Part shown: positions 43,187 to 52,103 of the stretch, piece after piece | Layout of the letters: each line of letters opens with the position of its first letter | Position numbering within the stretch: position 1 is the stretch's first letter | Assembly: GCF_029945925.1 (NCBI RefSeq) | Contig: NZ_JAQSDN010000039.1 | Location: 124,001 to 188,000, forward strand | Origin: Polaromonas sp. | GTDB lineage: Bacteria > Pseudomonadota > Gammaproteobacteria > Burkholderiales > Burkholderiaceae_C | DNA length: 64,000 nucleotides | Direction: 5' to 3' | Program-made: the position numbers and the translations under genes | Notes under the pieces: model-generated | What the model was told of the DNA's origin: nothing | The model's input: the letters and a program-made list of their open reading frames with translations, nothing else | Database searches by the model: none

Positions 43187-43539
43187 AGTGGCTGATTCTG
43201 GGTTTCGGTATCGCCTTCAACGCCTCGGCCAGTGTTCTGATAAAAATGGCTGTGACGCCACCTCGAAAGATTCCTTCTCTTGCCGACATGATGGCGGCGC
43301 TGGGCAACTGGCCATTCTGGCTCGGGCTGGGACTATACGGTGCATCCTTCCTGCTCTACGCTGCCGCCTTAGAGCGGCTCCCTTTAAATGTTGCGCATCC
43401 TGTCCTGACATCGGGCGCGGTCGCAACAGTTGCAATCCTTTCGGCGGTTATTTTCAGAGAGCCTTTCCACTGGACAACAGGAGCCGGGATTGCACTTGTC
43501 CTGGCTGGTGTTGTACTGATTACGGTTAAAGTGACCTGA
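43183..43539 (+). CDS. small multidrug-resistance-like membrane protein (EamA/ArnE-type)
   Basis: Four-helix membrane protein of 118 residues: LILGFGIAFNASASVLIKMAV, FWLGLGLYGASFLLYAAAL, VAHPVLTSGAVATVAILSAVIF, GAGIALVLAGVVLITVKV. The alternate start GTG at 43183 overlaps the upstream stop. The PLNVAHPVLTSG stretch resembles ArnE/ArnF flippase subunits more than drug exporters. Between sugar enzymes and a polyprenyl-phosphate-type GT2, it probably helps flip a lipid-linked sugar. It would need a partner or a homodimer. Confidence 0.75.
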   Translation: MKWLILGFGIAFNASASVLIKMAVTPPRKIPSLADMMAALGNWPFWLGLGLYGASFLLYAAALERLPLNVAHPVLTSGAVATVAILSAVIFREPFHWTTGAGIALVLAGVVLITVKVT

Positions 43540-43560
43540 TTGGCACCGGGACAAACAACA

Positions 43561-44376
43561 ATGACGCTTGGCATTACCCCGGAAATTATTGCTAGTTGGG
43601 AAGTTCCCGCGTTTGAGACGCCCCTATGGCTTGGGCGACAGCACCTTTGGTGCGTCGTGATCCCGGTCATTAACGAAGGCGCAAGAATTAAGAACTTACT
43701 TTCTAGAATGGCGAGCCTCAAAATCAACGAAATTGCCGACATTGTCATCATCGACGGCGGCAGTACGGATGATTCGCTTGGACTGGAGTTGCTGCGACAA
43801 AAAAGCGTGCGCGGGCTGCTGGTTAAAACCGGCCCTGGAAAATTGAGTGCACAGCTCCGTTGCGCCTATGCTTTTGTGCTTGAGCAAGGCTATGAAGGCG
43901 TCGTCACAATTGACGGTAACGACAAGGACGATCCTGAAGCCATACCTCGCTTCATCGATGCTCTCAAGCAGGGGGTGAGTTTTGTCCAAGCATCACGCTT
44001 TGTTGCGGGAGGCGTGGCGGAAAACACGCCCAGATTGCGAAATTTCGCCATCCGATTCATTCATGCGCCGATGCTGAGTCTGTTTTCTGGCTTTAGGTGG
44101 ACCGACACCACCCAGGGTTTTCGCGCCTACAGCCGAAAAATGATGCTTGATCCCAATATCGCGCCTTTCCGCGATCTATTCATGACTTACGAGTTGCTTG
44201 CGTATTTTTCCTATCGAGCGCCTAAACTTGGCTACTGCTGTCAAGAATTACCGACGATTCGTCGCTATCCCAAAGGGGAAGTGCCTACCAAAATCAGCAG
44301 CTTAAAGGGGAATCTTTCGGTTCTGTACGTTCTTTTTCGAGCCTGTTTCGGTTTCTTTAACCCAAAAATCAGTTGA
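43561..44376 (+). CDS. GT2 glycosyltransferase (DPM1/GtrB-like)
   Basis: Family-2 transferase of 271 residues. VVIPVINEG opens the nucleotide-sugar fold, VIIDGGSTDDS follows, and VTIDGNDKDDPEAI holds the metal-binding Asp region. WTDTTQGFRAYSRKMM is the usual acceptor-side block. There are no strong TM helices, as in DPM1-type polyprenyl-phosphate glycosyltransferases. An in-frame TTG at 43540 directly after the previous stop is an alternative start; ATG 43561 gives a normal N-terminus. It is adjacent to the small flippase-like gene, consistent with lipid-linked sugar synthesis. Confidence 0.85.
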   Translation: MTLGITPEIIASWEVPAFETPLWLGRQHLWCVVIPVINEGARIKNLLSRMASLKINEIADIVIIDGGSTDDSLGLELLRQKSVRGLLVKTGPGKLSAQLRCAYAFVLEQGYEGVVTIDGNDKDDPEAIPRFIDALKQGVSFVQASRFVAGGVAENTPRLRNFAIRFIHAPMLSLFSGFRWTDTTQGFRAYSRKMMLDPNIAPFRDLFMTYELLAYFSYRAPKLGYCCQELPTIRRYPKGEVPTKISSLKGNLSVLYVLFRACFGFFNPKIS

Positions 44377-44556
44377 TTGTGACTACTCTATGCCCAACTC
44401 GATTCTTGATAACTATGAACGCCGGAGAGTTGACTGAGTTTTATTTGATTGCAGGTGAAATTATTTTGTGGGTGGAGTTTCGAACGTGGCGAAAGAAAGA
44501 AATAATGTCAACACAGGCAAGCTCAGCGAACAATTTTCAGAGAAAGAGCGTTAACC

Positions 44557-45615
44557 ATGCCGGTGGGGTTTGAAAAGGTGGGGGGCATGATGGAATTTTT
44601 TCCTGTTTTTTTGTCTGTTGTGTTCGTCGTGCGCAACCAATCGGACTGCATTGAAAAAATGCTGTCAGAGGCTGCTGCCGGTATTTCCTCTCTCGTTTGT
44701 GATTACGAGCTCATAGTCATAGACAACGCATCAGATGATGACAGTGTGTTTGTTTTTAAGAATCTAACAGGGGAAAACGGACAGCCCAATTTGCAAGTTT
44801 TTGCTTTGACCAAGGAAGTGGATGCTGACACAGCAGCATGGGTTGGGTTGGAAAATGCATTGGGTGACTTTGTTGCCATCATTGATCCGTTGGCGGATGA
44901 CATTGGCTTTCTCCCGGAGATGCTGGATAGGGCGGTCAATGGCGCTGATGTGGTGTTCGCCAACAATATGCAAAAATCTGCTCAGAGCCTTGCCTACCGA
45001 AGCGCTTACGCTGTTTTTAACGGACTCTACAAGCGGTTCAATGGTATTCATTTGGCCAATGAGGCGCCTCAGTATCGTGTCCTGAGCAAACGTGTCATTA
45101 ACTTCATTCTTCAACATCCCCAACCGGGCATGACTTATCGCCACCTTCCGGCGACTGGGGGCTTTGCACGCGTTAACCTCAGCTACAGTGCAATGCCGAA
45201 GGTGTCACGCGCAAAGCAGTTGGGGGAAAGTGTTGACCGGGGCATGCGGCTATTGGTTTCTACAACTCGCGCGCCGATGCGTCTTGTTACCTCGCTTTCT
45301 TTGTTTGGGGCCGTTGCCAACCTTGTCTACTCCATCTACGTTGTAGCAGTGGGGCTCCTGAAGACAGATGTTGCCCCTGGCTGGATTAGCTTGTCCCTCC
45401 AGCAGTCTGGCATGTTCTTCTTGATCTCACTCGTACTTCTCGTGCTCGGCGAGTACATCCTGCACATGGTCAGTCTGTCGAACGAAGGCCCGCTCTACCA
45501 TGTCGGCCAAGAATTTACCAGTGCCCGTATGACCCGGCGCGAGAAGCTGAATATCGAGGAAGCGGATCCAAAGACGCACCATGAGCCGGACGCTGACCCT
45601 GAACGTGCTGCCTGA
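44557..45615 (+). CDS. GT2 glycosyltransferase with two C-terminal TM helices
   Basis: GtrB-like enzyme of 352 residues. The N-terminal SVVFVVRNQSDCIEKML and LIVIDNASDDDSV are typical, but the usual DADLQDP is IDPLADDIG, so metal-site geometry may differ. Two helices near the C-terminus (LFGAVANLVYSIYVVAVGLL, GMFFLISLVLLVLGEYILHMV) match the GtrB/PglC-type membrane anchor. The start is ATG 44557; ATG 44587, after an AAGGTGGGG, is a good alternative. The 180 bp upstream holds no convincing gene. It ends in TGATG, overlapping the FAD oxidoreductase gene. Confidence 0.82.
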   Translation: MPVGFEKVGGMMEFFPVFLSVVFVVRNQSDCIEKMLSEAAAGISSLVCDYELIVIDNASDDDSVFVFKNLTGENGQPNLQVFALTKEVDADTAAWVGLENALGDFVAIIDPLADDIGFLPEMLDRAVNGADVVFANNMQKSAQSLAYRSAYAVFNGLYKRFNGIHLANEAPQYRVLSKRVINFILQHPQPGMTYRHLPATGGFARVNLSYSAMPKVSRAKQLGESVDRGMRLLVSTTRAPMRLVTSLSLFGAVANLVYSIYVVAVGLLKTDVAPGWISLSLQQSGMFFLISLVLLVLGEYILHMVSLSNEGPLYHVGQEFTSARMTRREKLNIEEADPKTHHEPDADPERAA

Positions 45616-46745
45616 TGTCTACCGCAGACGACGTAAGCCAACAAGATGCGGTCATTATCGGAGGAGGGTTTTACGGTGCTGCAATTGCCGTTTACTTGGC
45701 CAAGCAGCGTGGGTTGAAGCGCATACTTCTTGTAGAGCGAGAGCCTACGCTTCTTGCGCGTGCATCCCTCAATAATCAGGCTCGCGTACACAATGGATAT
45801 CATTACCCACGCAGCTTTACAACTGCTTATCGAAGTCGGGTAAATCTCCCAAAGTTTGTGCGCGACTGGCCAGAGGCCGTCCGGGGAGACTTTACCAAGC
45901 TATACGCAATTGCCCGCCACAACTCCAAGGTCACTGGCAGGCAGTTTGAACGCTTCTGCCACGAGATTGGGGCCAGGATTCAGCCTGCAGAGCCGACGCT
46001 ACGAGCAATCTTCGAACCGCGTCTCATCGAGGATGTATTTCTCGTCGAAGAATACTCTTTCGATTCTTCGAAGCTTGCAAGTTGGGCTGAACGTGAACTG
46101 AGTATATGTGGCGTACATATCCGGGTTGAAACGCGCGCGACCAAAATCTCGAAGGGAATGAATGGCTCGCTAAGCGTTGCCGTACAGCCCAATCGCGGGC
46201 CCGAAGATTTAATCTCCTGCCGGTACGTGTTTAACTGTACTTATAGCGGACTCAATCAGTTCAAGGGAGATTTTCCCGGGACTCGAACGGCCCTTAAACA
46301 GGAAATTGCTGAGATGGCACTCATACAGGTGCCACCGATGCTCCAGGGCCTAGGCATTACGGTAATGGATGGCCCGTTTTTTTCGATGATGCCGTTTCCC
46401 ACTCGCGGCCTGCACACGCTTTCGCATGTCCGTTATACCCCGCACATGCATTGGAAAGACGTGAAAGATGTCGATCCCTATTCAAAACTTCTGCAATACC
46501 AAAGGGCAACACGTGTGGACCGGATGCTTAGAGATGTTGGCCGCTATCTTCCGGCAATCTTCGATGCCAAATATATCGACTCATTATTCGAAATAAAAAC
46601 CGTTCTTGTGACGAACGAGGCTGATGACGGGAGGCCTATTCTGTTTGAGAAGCATCCAGAGTTACCCGGTTGCTACTCAATATTGGGAGGAAAAATAGAC
46701 AATATCTACGATGTTCTAGAAAAGCTGGATGCGGAGAAATTTTAG
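45615..46745 (+). CDS. FAD-dependent oxidoreductase (DAO family)
   Basis: Flavoprotein of 376 residues. The ADP-binding GxGxxG is IIGGGFYGAAIAVYLA, with the ribose-binding Glu in LLVERE and RASLNNQARVHNGYHYPRS where DAO-family enzymes contact the flavin. The C-terminus has CYSILGGKIDNIYDVLE, a variant of the final FAD motif. It is translationally coupled to the GT2 upstream. Members next to glycosyltransferases are often annotated only as oxidoreductases; the substrate might be a sugar or amino sugar. This one is unassigned. Confidence 0.8.
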   Translation: MSTADDVSQQDAVIIGGGFYGAAIAVYLAKQRGLKRILLVEREPTLLARASLNNQARVHNGYHYPRSFTTAYRSRVNLPKFVRDWPEAVRGDFTKLYAIARHNSKVTGRQFERFCHEIGARIQPAEPTLRAIFEPRLIEDVFLVEEYSFDSSKLASWAERELSICGVHIRVETRATKISKGMNGSLSVAVQPNRGPEDLISCRYVFNCTYSGLNQFKGDFPGTRTALKQEIAEMALIQVPPMLQGLGITVMDGPFFSMMPFPTRGLHTLSHVRYTPHMHWKDVKDVDPYSKLLQYQRATRVDRMLRDVGRYLPAIFDAKYIDSLFEIKTVLVTNEADDGRPILFEKHPELPGCYSILGGKIDNIYDVLEKLDAEKF

Positions 46746-46910
46746 AACACGACCCATAAAGCACCTTTTTTGACTTCCGGTCTAATAAACTCCCTAGTTC
46801 GAGCTTGGTGCTTGACTTCATTCCCGGGAGGCTGGCGAACCAACACGGGGGAGATTCCGAATAGTGGGGAAGCTTGCGATCATGAATAATATTTTTTTGA
46901 ATGAATCCAT

Positions 46911-48305
46911 ATGAATATTAAAAACAGCTTTGAAAAAAACGGTCATATTGTATTATTCTGCCTAGTATCTGCGGTTATTGCATTTTCAACGAGCCTAACC
47001 TCTACCGTCATTGATACCTTCCACGAAGGTGAGTATTTGGGGTTTCTATGGCATATGCGCGCTTATTACAATGGGATTGGAGAATTCCCATTGTTGATTC
47101 ACGGTGCGGTTGACTATATTCCTTCAATAATCGCATCCCTAATATACGGGGATGAACGAATTATTGTCGGAACTCGACAAATCGGATCGATTTTGCTATG
47201 GCTGGGGTGGGTACTGTTCCTGGACTTGGGTCACACAATTATTCCAAAATCTAGTCGAAAAGTATTTTGGACCGCTGCGCTAGTTTTGGTTTTTGTCGCA
47301 TTGACTCCAAAATTGGGCTCTGACTATTTGACAATGCAGGGAGCAATTGTTGGCGCAAGAGATTTCTTTCTTGTTGTCACGATATGGGCTGTTGCCAGAT
47401 ACATAGATGCAGCATCGAAATCTGCGAGATTTCTATTCCTCTGGATCGCCTCGTTTGCTGCAATGACGTCCATATTCTGGTGCTATGACAGGGGGCTAAT
47501 GGCGGTAGCATTTTTTGGTATCTGTGTTTTGGGATGTTTCCTCACAAAGCGAACAGTAGAAGGATGGTTCTTGGTTTTTTCATCCGCGCTGTCTTTGCTC
47601 TTAATTGAATATTCAAATATCTTTGGTTCAATCACCAGCAATATCGATAATATTATTTATTGGATTAAATATGGAGAAGATCTCTGGAGTTATCCTCTTA
47701 AAGAGCAACTGATTCCGTATATTGGCGGAGGGATCATGGTTTTGTTTAGTGTGGTAGTCATATCGATTGCTTTTTTGCAGAAGTTTGATCGAGGACAGGA
47801 GCGCTATCTGATCATTGGATTGATAGTTGTTCAGCTGCTTCTTCTGAAAACAACCATGAATCGTCCTGGAGGCAGCCGCACCCTGGCAGCGATTTGGCCG
47901 CCAATTTTATTGATGTTCCATTATGGTGCTGCTCTATTTCCGGTTTCAAACTTCGATTGGCGAAAATATTTGAAATCAAATACGTCCATTTCACACTATG
48001 TGTACTTCGCTTCATTTGCCCTTCTATTTTTTGCCACGACAAATGTTCAGACGCTGTATATCGTAGGGTTGAAATACGGCAGTTTTTTTAAAAACATGAT
48101 AATGCCTCATAAAGATTTTGAATTGGTATCTGCTGATATGAATCAGCTGGCTGATCAATTGAGGAAATCGAATGTCAGCTGCTTTGTCGGGTGGACAAGT
48201 GAGGGAGTGATTGCTTTAATGGCGAATAAAAGATTTTGTACTAAATATACCTACGCGGCATATATTTCTCCAAAGGAAGAGTTGAATTTCCTGACTCAAC
48301 TGTAA
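46911..48305 (+). CDS. polytopic membrane protein, GT-C-like, probably truncated by an in-frame stop
   Basis: About ten hydrophobic helices in 464 residues, with the early motif DTFHEGEYLG. An acidic-His-Glu motif in the first loop is a mark of lipid-sugar-using GT-C glycosyltransferases. Strongly AT-rich codon use. The frame ends at TAA (48303-48305), but the very next codons stay open in the same frame for 56 more (to 48476) and read like the natural soluble C-terminus of such proteins (MIIDGVKIKDRLPAVNQYIE). The TAA is therefore probably a nonsense mutation or sequence error. The unbroken product would be about 521 residues. Confidence 0.7.
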   Translation: MNIKNSFEKNGHIVLFCLVSAVIAFSTSLTSTVIDTFHEGEYLGFLWHMRAYYNGIGEFPLLIHGAVDYIPSIIASLIYGDERIIVGTRQIGSILLWLGWVLFLDLGHTIIPKSSRKVFWTAALVLVFVALTPKLGSDYLTMQGAIVGARDFFLVVTIWAVARYIDAASKSARFLFLWIASFAAMTSIFWCYDRGLMAVAFFGICVLGCFLTKRTVEGWFLVFSSALSLLLIEYSNIFGSITSNIDNIIYWIKYGEDLWSYPLKEQLIPYIGGGIMVLFSVVVISIAFLQKFDRGQERYLIIGLIVVQLLLLKTTMNRPGGSRTLAAIWPPILLMFHYGAALFPVSNFDWRKYLKSNTSISHYVYFASFALLFFATTNVQTLYIVGLKYGSFFKNMIMPHKDFELVSADMNQLADQLRKSNVSCFVGWTSEGVIALMANKRFCTKYTYAAYISPKEELNFLTQL

Positions 48306-48476
48306 AAGGAGTCGCCCACTATAATTGTTTCCGATGCTGCTGTGAATTCCAATCATTCGTCTATGATCATCGATGGTGTAAAGATCAAAGACCGCTTGCC
48401 TGCAGTTAATCAGTACATTGAACGGACATACACTACGATAAAAGTAGAGGGAACTTATACCGTCGTCAATCGCTAG
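48306..48476 (+). pseudogene. in-frame continuation of the GT-C-like gene after a premature TAA
   Basis: 56 codons without a stop, in the frame of the preceding gene, ending at TAG. Starts KESPTIIVSDAAV and ends GTYTVVNR. No ribosome site or plausible own start (the only ATG is at codon 20), so it is not an independent gene. Confidence 0.65.
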
Positions 48477-48554
48477 TTAACAGTCCGAGCGCTATGTGTC
48501 CGGGTTGGAGGAGTCCCTTCCCCCCGTGATATTTGCGATACCACCGATGATATT

Positions 48555-48975
48555 CAGGTGAGCAACGACTTGATTTGCAAGGTCGTTGAAATCGCACGAC
48601 TGCGCCGATGTTTTTGCTACTGGCGCATCCACGATGTGAGCCATAAATGGGCGACGCGACTGCGCAGGAAGAATGCAGAACTGCCGTTAAATGAGGGCAC
48701 ACCGATGCAACTTGCCGTAGGTGTCAGGGGGGGGCACGGTGAGTGGACTTCAGTCAGCGACACGCCTGCTCTACCATCGGCGCATCAGATGTTTGACTGG
48801 TGTTGATGATGGTGGCCATGAGCTTTTTTTGAGGGGTACTGAGCATTTCAGGCCTCTAAGTCTCTCCCATTGATCTGGTTTTGCTCGATCGGGACGGTTA
48901 CGTCGAGAGCACCAACAGCGAGTGGAGGGGATGTACAACAATCGGCATCATTTTGAGACGCTACTGATCCGCCGC
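48555..48975 (+). mobile_element. degenerate IS3-family transposase (orfB) remnant
   Basis: Pieces of an IS3-type DDE transposase in changing frames. VVEIARLRRCFCYWRIHD...VSHKWATRLRRK matches the RYGYRRIH...VNHKRVYRL block. NEGTPMQLAVGV...EWTSVSDT matches the region with the first Asp. After a frame change IRCLTGVDDGGHE matches KCLTVVDDFTHE. Further on GYVESTNSEWR and, in another frame, NRHHFETL match the final-Glu block IESFNGxxRxExLNEHWFETL. No intact ORF, no terminal inverted repeats and no target duplication are recognisable. It is a decayed insertion at the island's core. Confidence 0.7.
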
Positions 48976-49257
48976 CCTCGGCAATACAGCGAGACCAGTC
49001 CGCTTGGCAGTGCGTGACGTGTATCGCCAGCTGCGTTCGACGAGCGGCATCGCCAGCGCATTGTGATGCTGTTCAATTCTCGAGAATCGCAAGGGGAAAT
49101 CATTTAATCCTGGGGTGTCGAATATTTTTACTTCAATTTGGTCGAACAACAAAGGTAGCTCAATGTCACCGTCCATGGAATCGGCCGCAGTCTCAGCTAC
49201 CAACCAAAGATTTTTATTTTCTAAATCCCATTATTGTTTTGGAAGTGGATATTAATA
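48976..49257. other. uncharacterised stretch between the IS remnant and the acyltransferase gene
   Basis: 282 bp. An 80-codon minus-strand frame (48961-49203) exists but has no ribosome site and no family resemblance I can see. The GC-richer left half looks like more decayed mobile DNA, and the AT-rich right half is the leader of the acyltransferase gene. Confidence 0.35.
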
Positions 49258-50256
49258 ATGCTTGGAACGTGGCGCTTCTTCTTGGCTATTTGTGTTGTTG
49301 CCTCTCACCTTTGTCCGAGGGTTTTTGGAGTGCATTTTGGATCGTATGCGGTATTTGCTTTCTACATTTGCAGTGGATATTTAATGACAAAAATAATAAA
49401 CGAAACCTATGGGTATTCCATTTTGGGTGTTGCAAGGTTTATTTTGAACAGATTTCTGAGAATATATCCAACATACTGGACTCTTCTTGCATTGGCACTG
49501 TTGCTTGGGGCGGTAAATGGACTGCTGATAAGGGCAACCGTATGGACTGCGCCTTATATGCCCATAACAATGCAGGACTGGCTTAAAAATCTGCTAATCA
49601 TCGGTTTAAACCCGGGATTAACCACACCGATTGAGAGCAACCCGGCTGCACTCACAACGGCCTGGTCGCTTTCGGTTGAGTTGATCTTTTATGCGCTAAT
49701 ATCGCTGGGGTTCTCCCGTAGTCGTGTCGTGACCATAATATGGTTTGCATGCAGCTTGGTTGTTACGTGTGCCATGATTTTTTTGGAGTATGATTTTGCA
49801 CATCGATATTTTCCCTTTGCCGCTGCAAGCTTGCCGTTTTCAATGGGGGCAATATTGCATTGGTGGCGGCCAAAGTTACCATCCTGGAGTCTTGGGTGCT
49901 TATTGCTGAGTTTCATTCTAATTCTTGTTCTTGGAGCTAATGGGACCGTAAATAGTACCTTTGCCGGGATGTATATTGCATTGTTTTTGAGCTTTTTGAT
50001 TCAAGGCGAGTTGATCAAGGTTTCTTGCGCTAATACTAAAATTAAAGAGACAGATAATATTCTTGGTGATTTATCATATCCAATTTTCTTGATTCATATG
50101 GTCGCTGGTTTTTTCGCCGTGGCGATTGTCGGTGTAAAAACTGATCTTTGGATTTTGGGTCTAGGTCTTTGTACAAGTATGGCGGTGGGATTTCTTGTCA
50201 TAACTTTCATTGAAAAACCCATAAAGAGAATACGTGCTCAAGTCCGGTCTGGCTGA
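49258..50256 (+). CDS. membrane acyltransferase (acyltransferase 3 / OafA-like)
   Basis: Polytopic O-acyltransferase of 332 residues with about ten helices. AT3 features: the start RFFLAICVVASHLCP with the conserved His in the first helix region, FYICSGYLMTK, RFLRIYPTYWT (Arg-x-x-Arg-x-x-Pro type), and TAWSLSVELIFYAL with the conserved Ser/Glu. It would acetylate or otherwise acylate a surface glycan. ATG 49258 is preferred over TTG 49234 because GGAAGTGG precedes it. AT-rich like the rest of the island. It is the last island gene. Confidence 0.85.
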   Translation: MLGTWRFFLAICVVASHLCPRVFGVHFGSYAVFAFYICSGYLMTKIINETYGYSILGVARFILNRFLRIYPTYWTLLALALLLGAVNGLLIRATVWTAPYMPITMQDWLKNLLIIGLNPGLTTPIESNPAALTTAWSLSVELIFYALISLGFSRSRVVTIIWFACSLVVTCAMIFLEYDFAHRYFPFAAASLPFSMGAILHWWRPKLPSWSLGCLLLSFILILVLGANGTVNSTFAGMYIALFLSFLIQGELIKVSCANTKIKETDNILGDLSYPIFLIHMVAGFFAVAIVGVKTDLWILGLGLCTSMAVGFLVITFIEKPIKRIRAQVRSG

Positions 50257-50574
50257 GCTGGGGATGGTGTTCCTGACTTACGGCCAAGGTAAGTATGAGA
50301 TCGTTAATTTCAGGCGATAAGTGCAGTGGACGATTCTATAAAACCCCGAAATTTTTGTGCGCCAACGTGGGGTTTAAACGCTGGGCCTGCTATCGCTGCT
50401 ATCGCTGCTATCGTTCGCCCTGAGCTTGTCTAAGGGCATTGACGGGCTCAGCATGAACGGTGTGGCGGCATGAATGGCGAAAACCTCACTAGATTGGCAT
50501 GATGTATAGAAAAATGTGTTTCTGGCCCTTATTCCACTGTCGTAAGAAGCTATCAATAAAGTAGCAAAAAACTC
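50257..50574. other. repeat-rich gap at the right edge of the glycan island
   Basis: 318 bp without a gene. Contents in order: an AAACCCC/GGGGTTT inverted repeat (50341-50375) that may terminate the acyltransferase transcript; three near-perfect 9-bp tandem units TGCTATCGC (about 50388-50413); a diverged GTTCGCCCTGAGCTTGTC repeat with a partner arm (50413-50460); and a full ~65-bp Comamonadaceae-type repeat (50505-50569). Confidence 0.6.
50505..50569 (-). repeat. Comamonadaceae-type repeat, copy 5
   Basis: On the minus strand: TTGCTACTTTATTGATAGCT, then TCTTACGACAG, AAGGGCCAGAAAC and ATTTTTCTATAC. The block order equals the copy at 7081. It lies 6 bp past the stop of the CoA-transferase gene and so may serve as its 3' end. 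Confidence 0.75.
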
Positions 50575-51780
50575 TCACCCAACAATGCCGCGCTGTCTTA
50601 ACGCACCGATCTGCGCCTCCGTCAGCCCGACCTCCCGCAGCACCGCATCGGTGTCCTGGCCCAGGGCCGGCGCGTTGCGGCGCTGGCTGCCGGGGGTGGC
50701 TGAGAGTTTGGGGACAAAGCCGGGCACGGCGATTTCCGAGCCGTCGTCCATCTGCACTTTTTGCAGCATGCCTCGCGCGGCGTAGTGGGGGTCGGCGGCG
50801 ATGTCGGCGACGGTGTAGATTTTTCCCGCGGGCACCCCGGCGCTTTCCAGCGCCGTCAGCACTTCTTCCACCGTCAGGCCGGCGGTCCATTGGCCGATCG
50901 CGGCGTCGATCTCCTGCACACGCGCCACGCGGCCTGCGTTGTCGGACAGCGCGGGGTCATTGCCCAGGTCCTGTCGATTCATCACCGTCATCAGGCGTTT
51001 GAAGATGCTGTCGCCATTGCCGGCGATGAGGGCGTAACCACCGTCGCTGCAGCGGTAGGCGTTGCTGGGCGCGATGCCGGGCAGGGCGCTGCCGGCCGGC
51101 CCGCGCACTGCGCCGAAGGCGCTGTATTCGGGCAGCAGGCTTTCCATGCAGTTGAACACGGCCTCGTACAGCGCCACATCCACGACTTGACCTTTGCCCG
51201 AAGCATGGCGGTGTTGCAGCGCCAGCAGGATGCCGATCACGCCGTGTAGCGCGGCCAGCGTGTCGCCTATGCTCACGCCGACGCGCACCGGCACGCGGCC
51301 GGGCTCGCCGGTCAGGTGGCGCAGGCCGCTCATGGCTTCGGCCACCACGCCGAAACCCGGGCGGTCGCGGTAGGGGCCGGTCTGGCCGTAGCCGCTGATA
51401 CGCAGCATGATGAGCCGCGGGTTGAGTTTGAGCAGCTCGTCGGGGCCCAGGCCCCAGCCTTCCATGGCGCCAGGCCGGAAGTTCTCGATCAGCACGTCGG
51501 CGTCCTGCGCGAGTTTGCGGACGATCTCCTGCGCTTCGGCCTGGCGCAAATCGAGCGCCACCGAGCGCTTGTTGCGCGACTGCACCTGCCACCAGACCGA
51601 GGTGCCATCTTTGAGCAGGCGCCATTTGCGCAGCGGGTCACCTGTGCGGGGCGCTTCGATCTTGATGACGTCGGCGCCGAAGTCGGCCAGCGTCTTGGCG
51701 GCAAAGGGCCCGGCGATGAGCTGGCCCAGTTCCACCACCTTCAGGCCCGCCAGCGGGCCCGGGTGGGCCGTCGCCGTCAT
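50575..51780 (-). CDS. CaiB/BaiF family CoA-transferase
   Basis: Class III CoA-transferase of 401 residues: VVELGQLIAGPFAAKTLADFGADVIKIE, SRNKRSVALDL, and catalytic Asp173 in VSIGDTLAALHG. It is the last of three overlapping genes (aminopeptidase, PHA-granule protein, this one) read on the minus strand; its ATG overlaps the stop of the PHA-granule gene. No dehydrogenase is adjacent, so the acyl group transferred is unknown. It resembles gcdG (7.2 kb) only at family level. Confidence 0.87.
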   Translation of the reverse strand: MTATAHPGPLAGLKVVELGQLIAGPFAAKTLADFGADVIKIEAPRTGDPLRKWRLLKDGTSVWWQVQSRNKRSVALDLRQAEAQEIVRKLAQDADVLIENFRPGAMEGWGLGPDELLKLNPRLIMLRISGYGQTGPYRDRPGFGVVAEAMSGLRHLTGEPGRVPVRVGVSIGDTLAALHGVIGILLALQHRHASGKGQVVDVALYEAVFNCMESLLPEYSAFGAVRGPAGSALPGIAPSNAYRCSDGGYALIAGNGDSIFKRLMTVMNRQDLGNDPALSDNAGRVARVQEIDAAIGQWTAGLTVEEVLTALESAGVPAGKIYTVADIAADPHYAARGMLQKVQMDDGSEIAVPGFVPKLSATPGSQRRNAPALGQDTDAVLREVGLTEAQIGALRQRGIVG

Positions 51781-52103
51781 TTCGGCGCAGGCTTCTTTTT
51801 GGCGGCGGGCTTTTTCTGGGCCAGCAGCGTGTCGAGGTTTTTCACGATCTCGCCCTCGATCCGGTCCTTGAAGGCGCCGAGCAGAAAGCCCAGCTTCGCG
51901 TCAAGCTCGAAGACGTCCTTGCTCACCTTGAGCGTGCCGCTGACGCCCGAGCGGGTGAAGCTGACTTCGTCGCAGGTGTCGCCTTCCTCGTAGGTGCAAC
52001 TCATGTCGAACTTTTCCTCGACCTGTTCAGCCCACTGGAAGGCGATCTTGCGTGCCTGGGCCAGGCCCAGGCTGTGCTCGCGTTCGATATGGATGTCAGC
52101 CAT
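51777..52103 (-). CDS. polyhydroxyalkanoic acid granule-associated family protein
   Basis: Small protein of 108 residues, PHA_gran_rgn family (PF09650, from memory). It starts MADIHIEREHSLGLAQARKIAF, then WAEQVEEKFDMSCTYEEGD, SGTLKVSKDVFELDAKLGFLLGAFKDRIEGEI, and ends in a Lys/Pro/Ala tail (KKPAAKKKPAPK). The family is linked to polyhydroxyalkanoate systems, though a direct role is not established. It overlaps the upstream aminopeptidase gene by 8 bp and the downstream CoA-transferase gene by 4 bp. Confidence 0.85.
   Translation of the reverse strand: MADIHIEREHSLGLAQARKIAFQWAEQVEEKFDMSCTYEEGDTCDEVSFTRSGVSGTLKVSKDVFELDAKLGFLLGAFKDRIEGEIVKNLDTLLAQKKPAAKKKPAPK

Noticed and set aside
44373-44573. 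66-codon frame between the two GT2 genes
   Set aside because: No ribosome site or recognisable family; overlaps the start of the next GT2 gene. Treated as leader sequence.
48961-49203. 80-codon minus-strand frame after the IS3 remnant
   Set aside because: No ribosome site, no motif, and located in decayed mobile DNA.
50388-50413. 9-bp tandem units TGCTATCGC, considered as part of a repeat array or CRISPR
   Set aside because: Only three short units with no spacers and no cas genes in the window.
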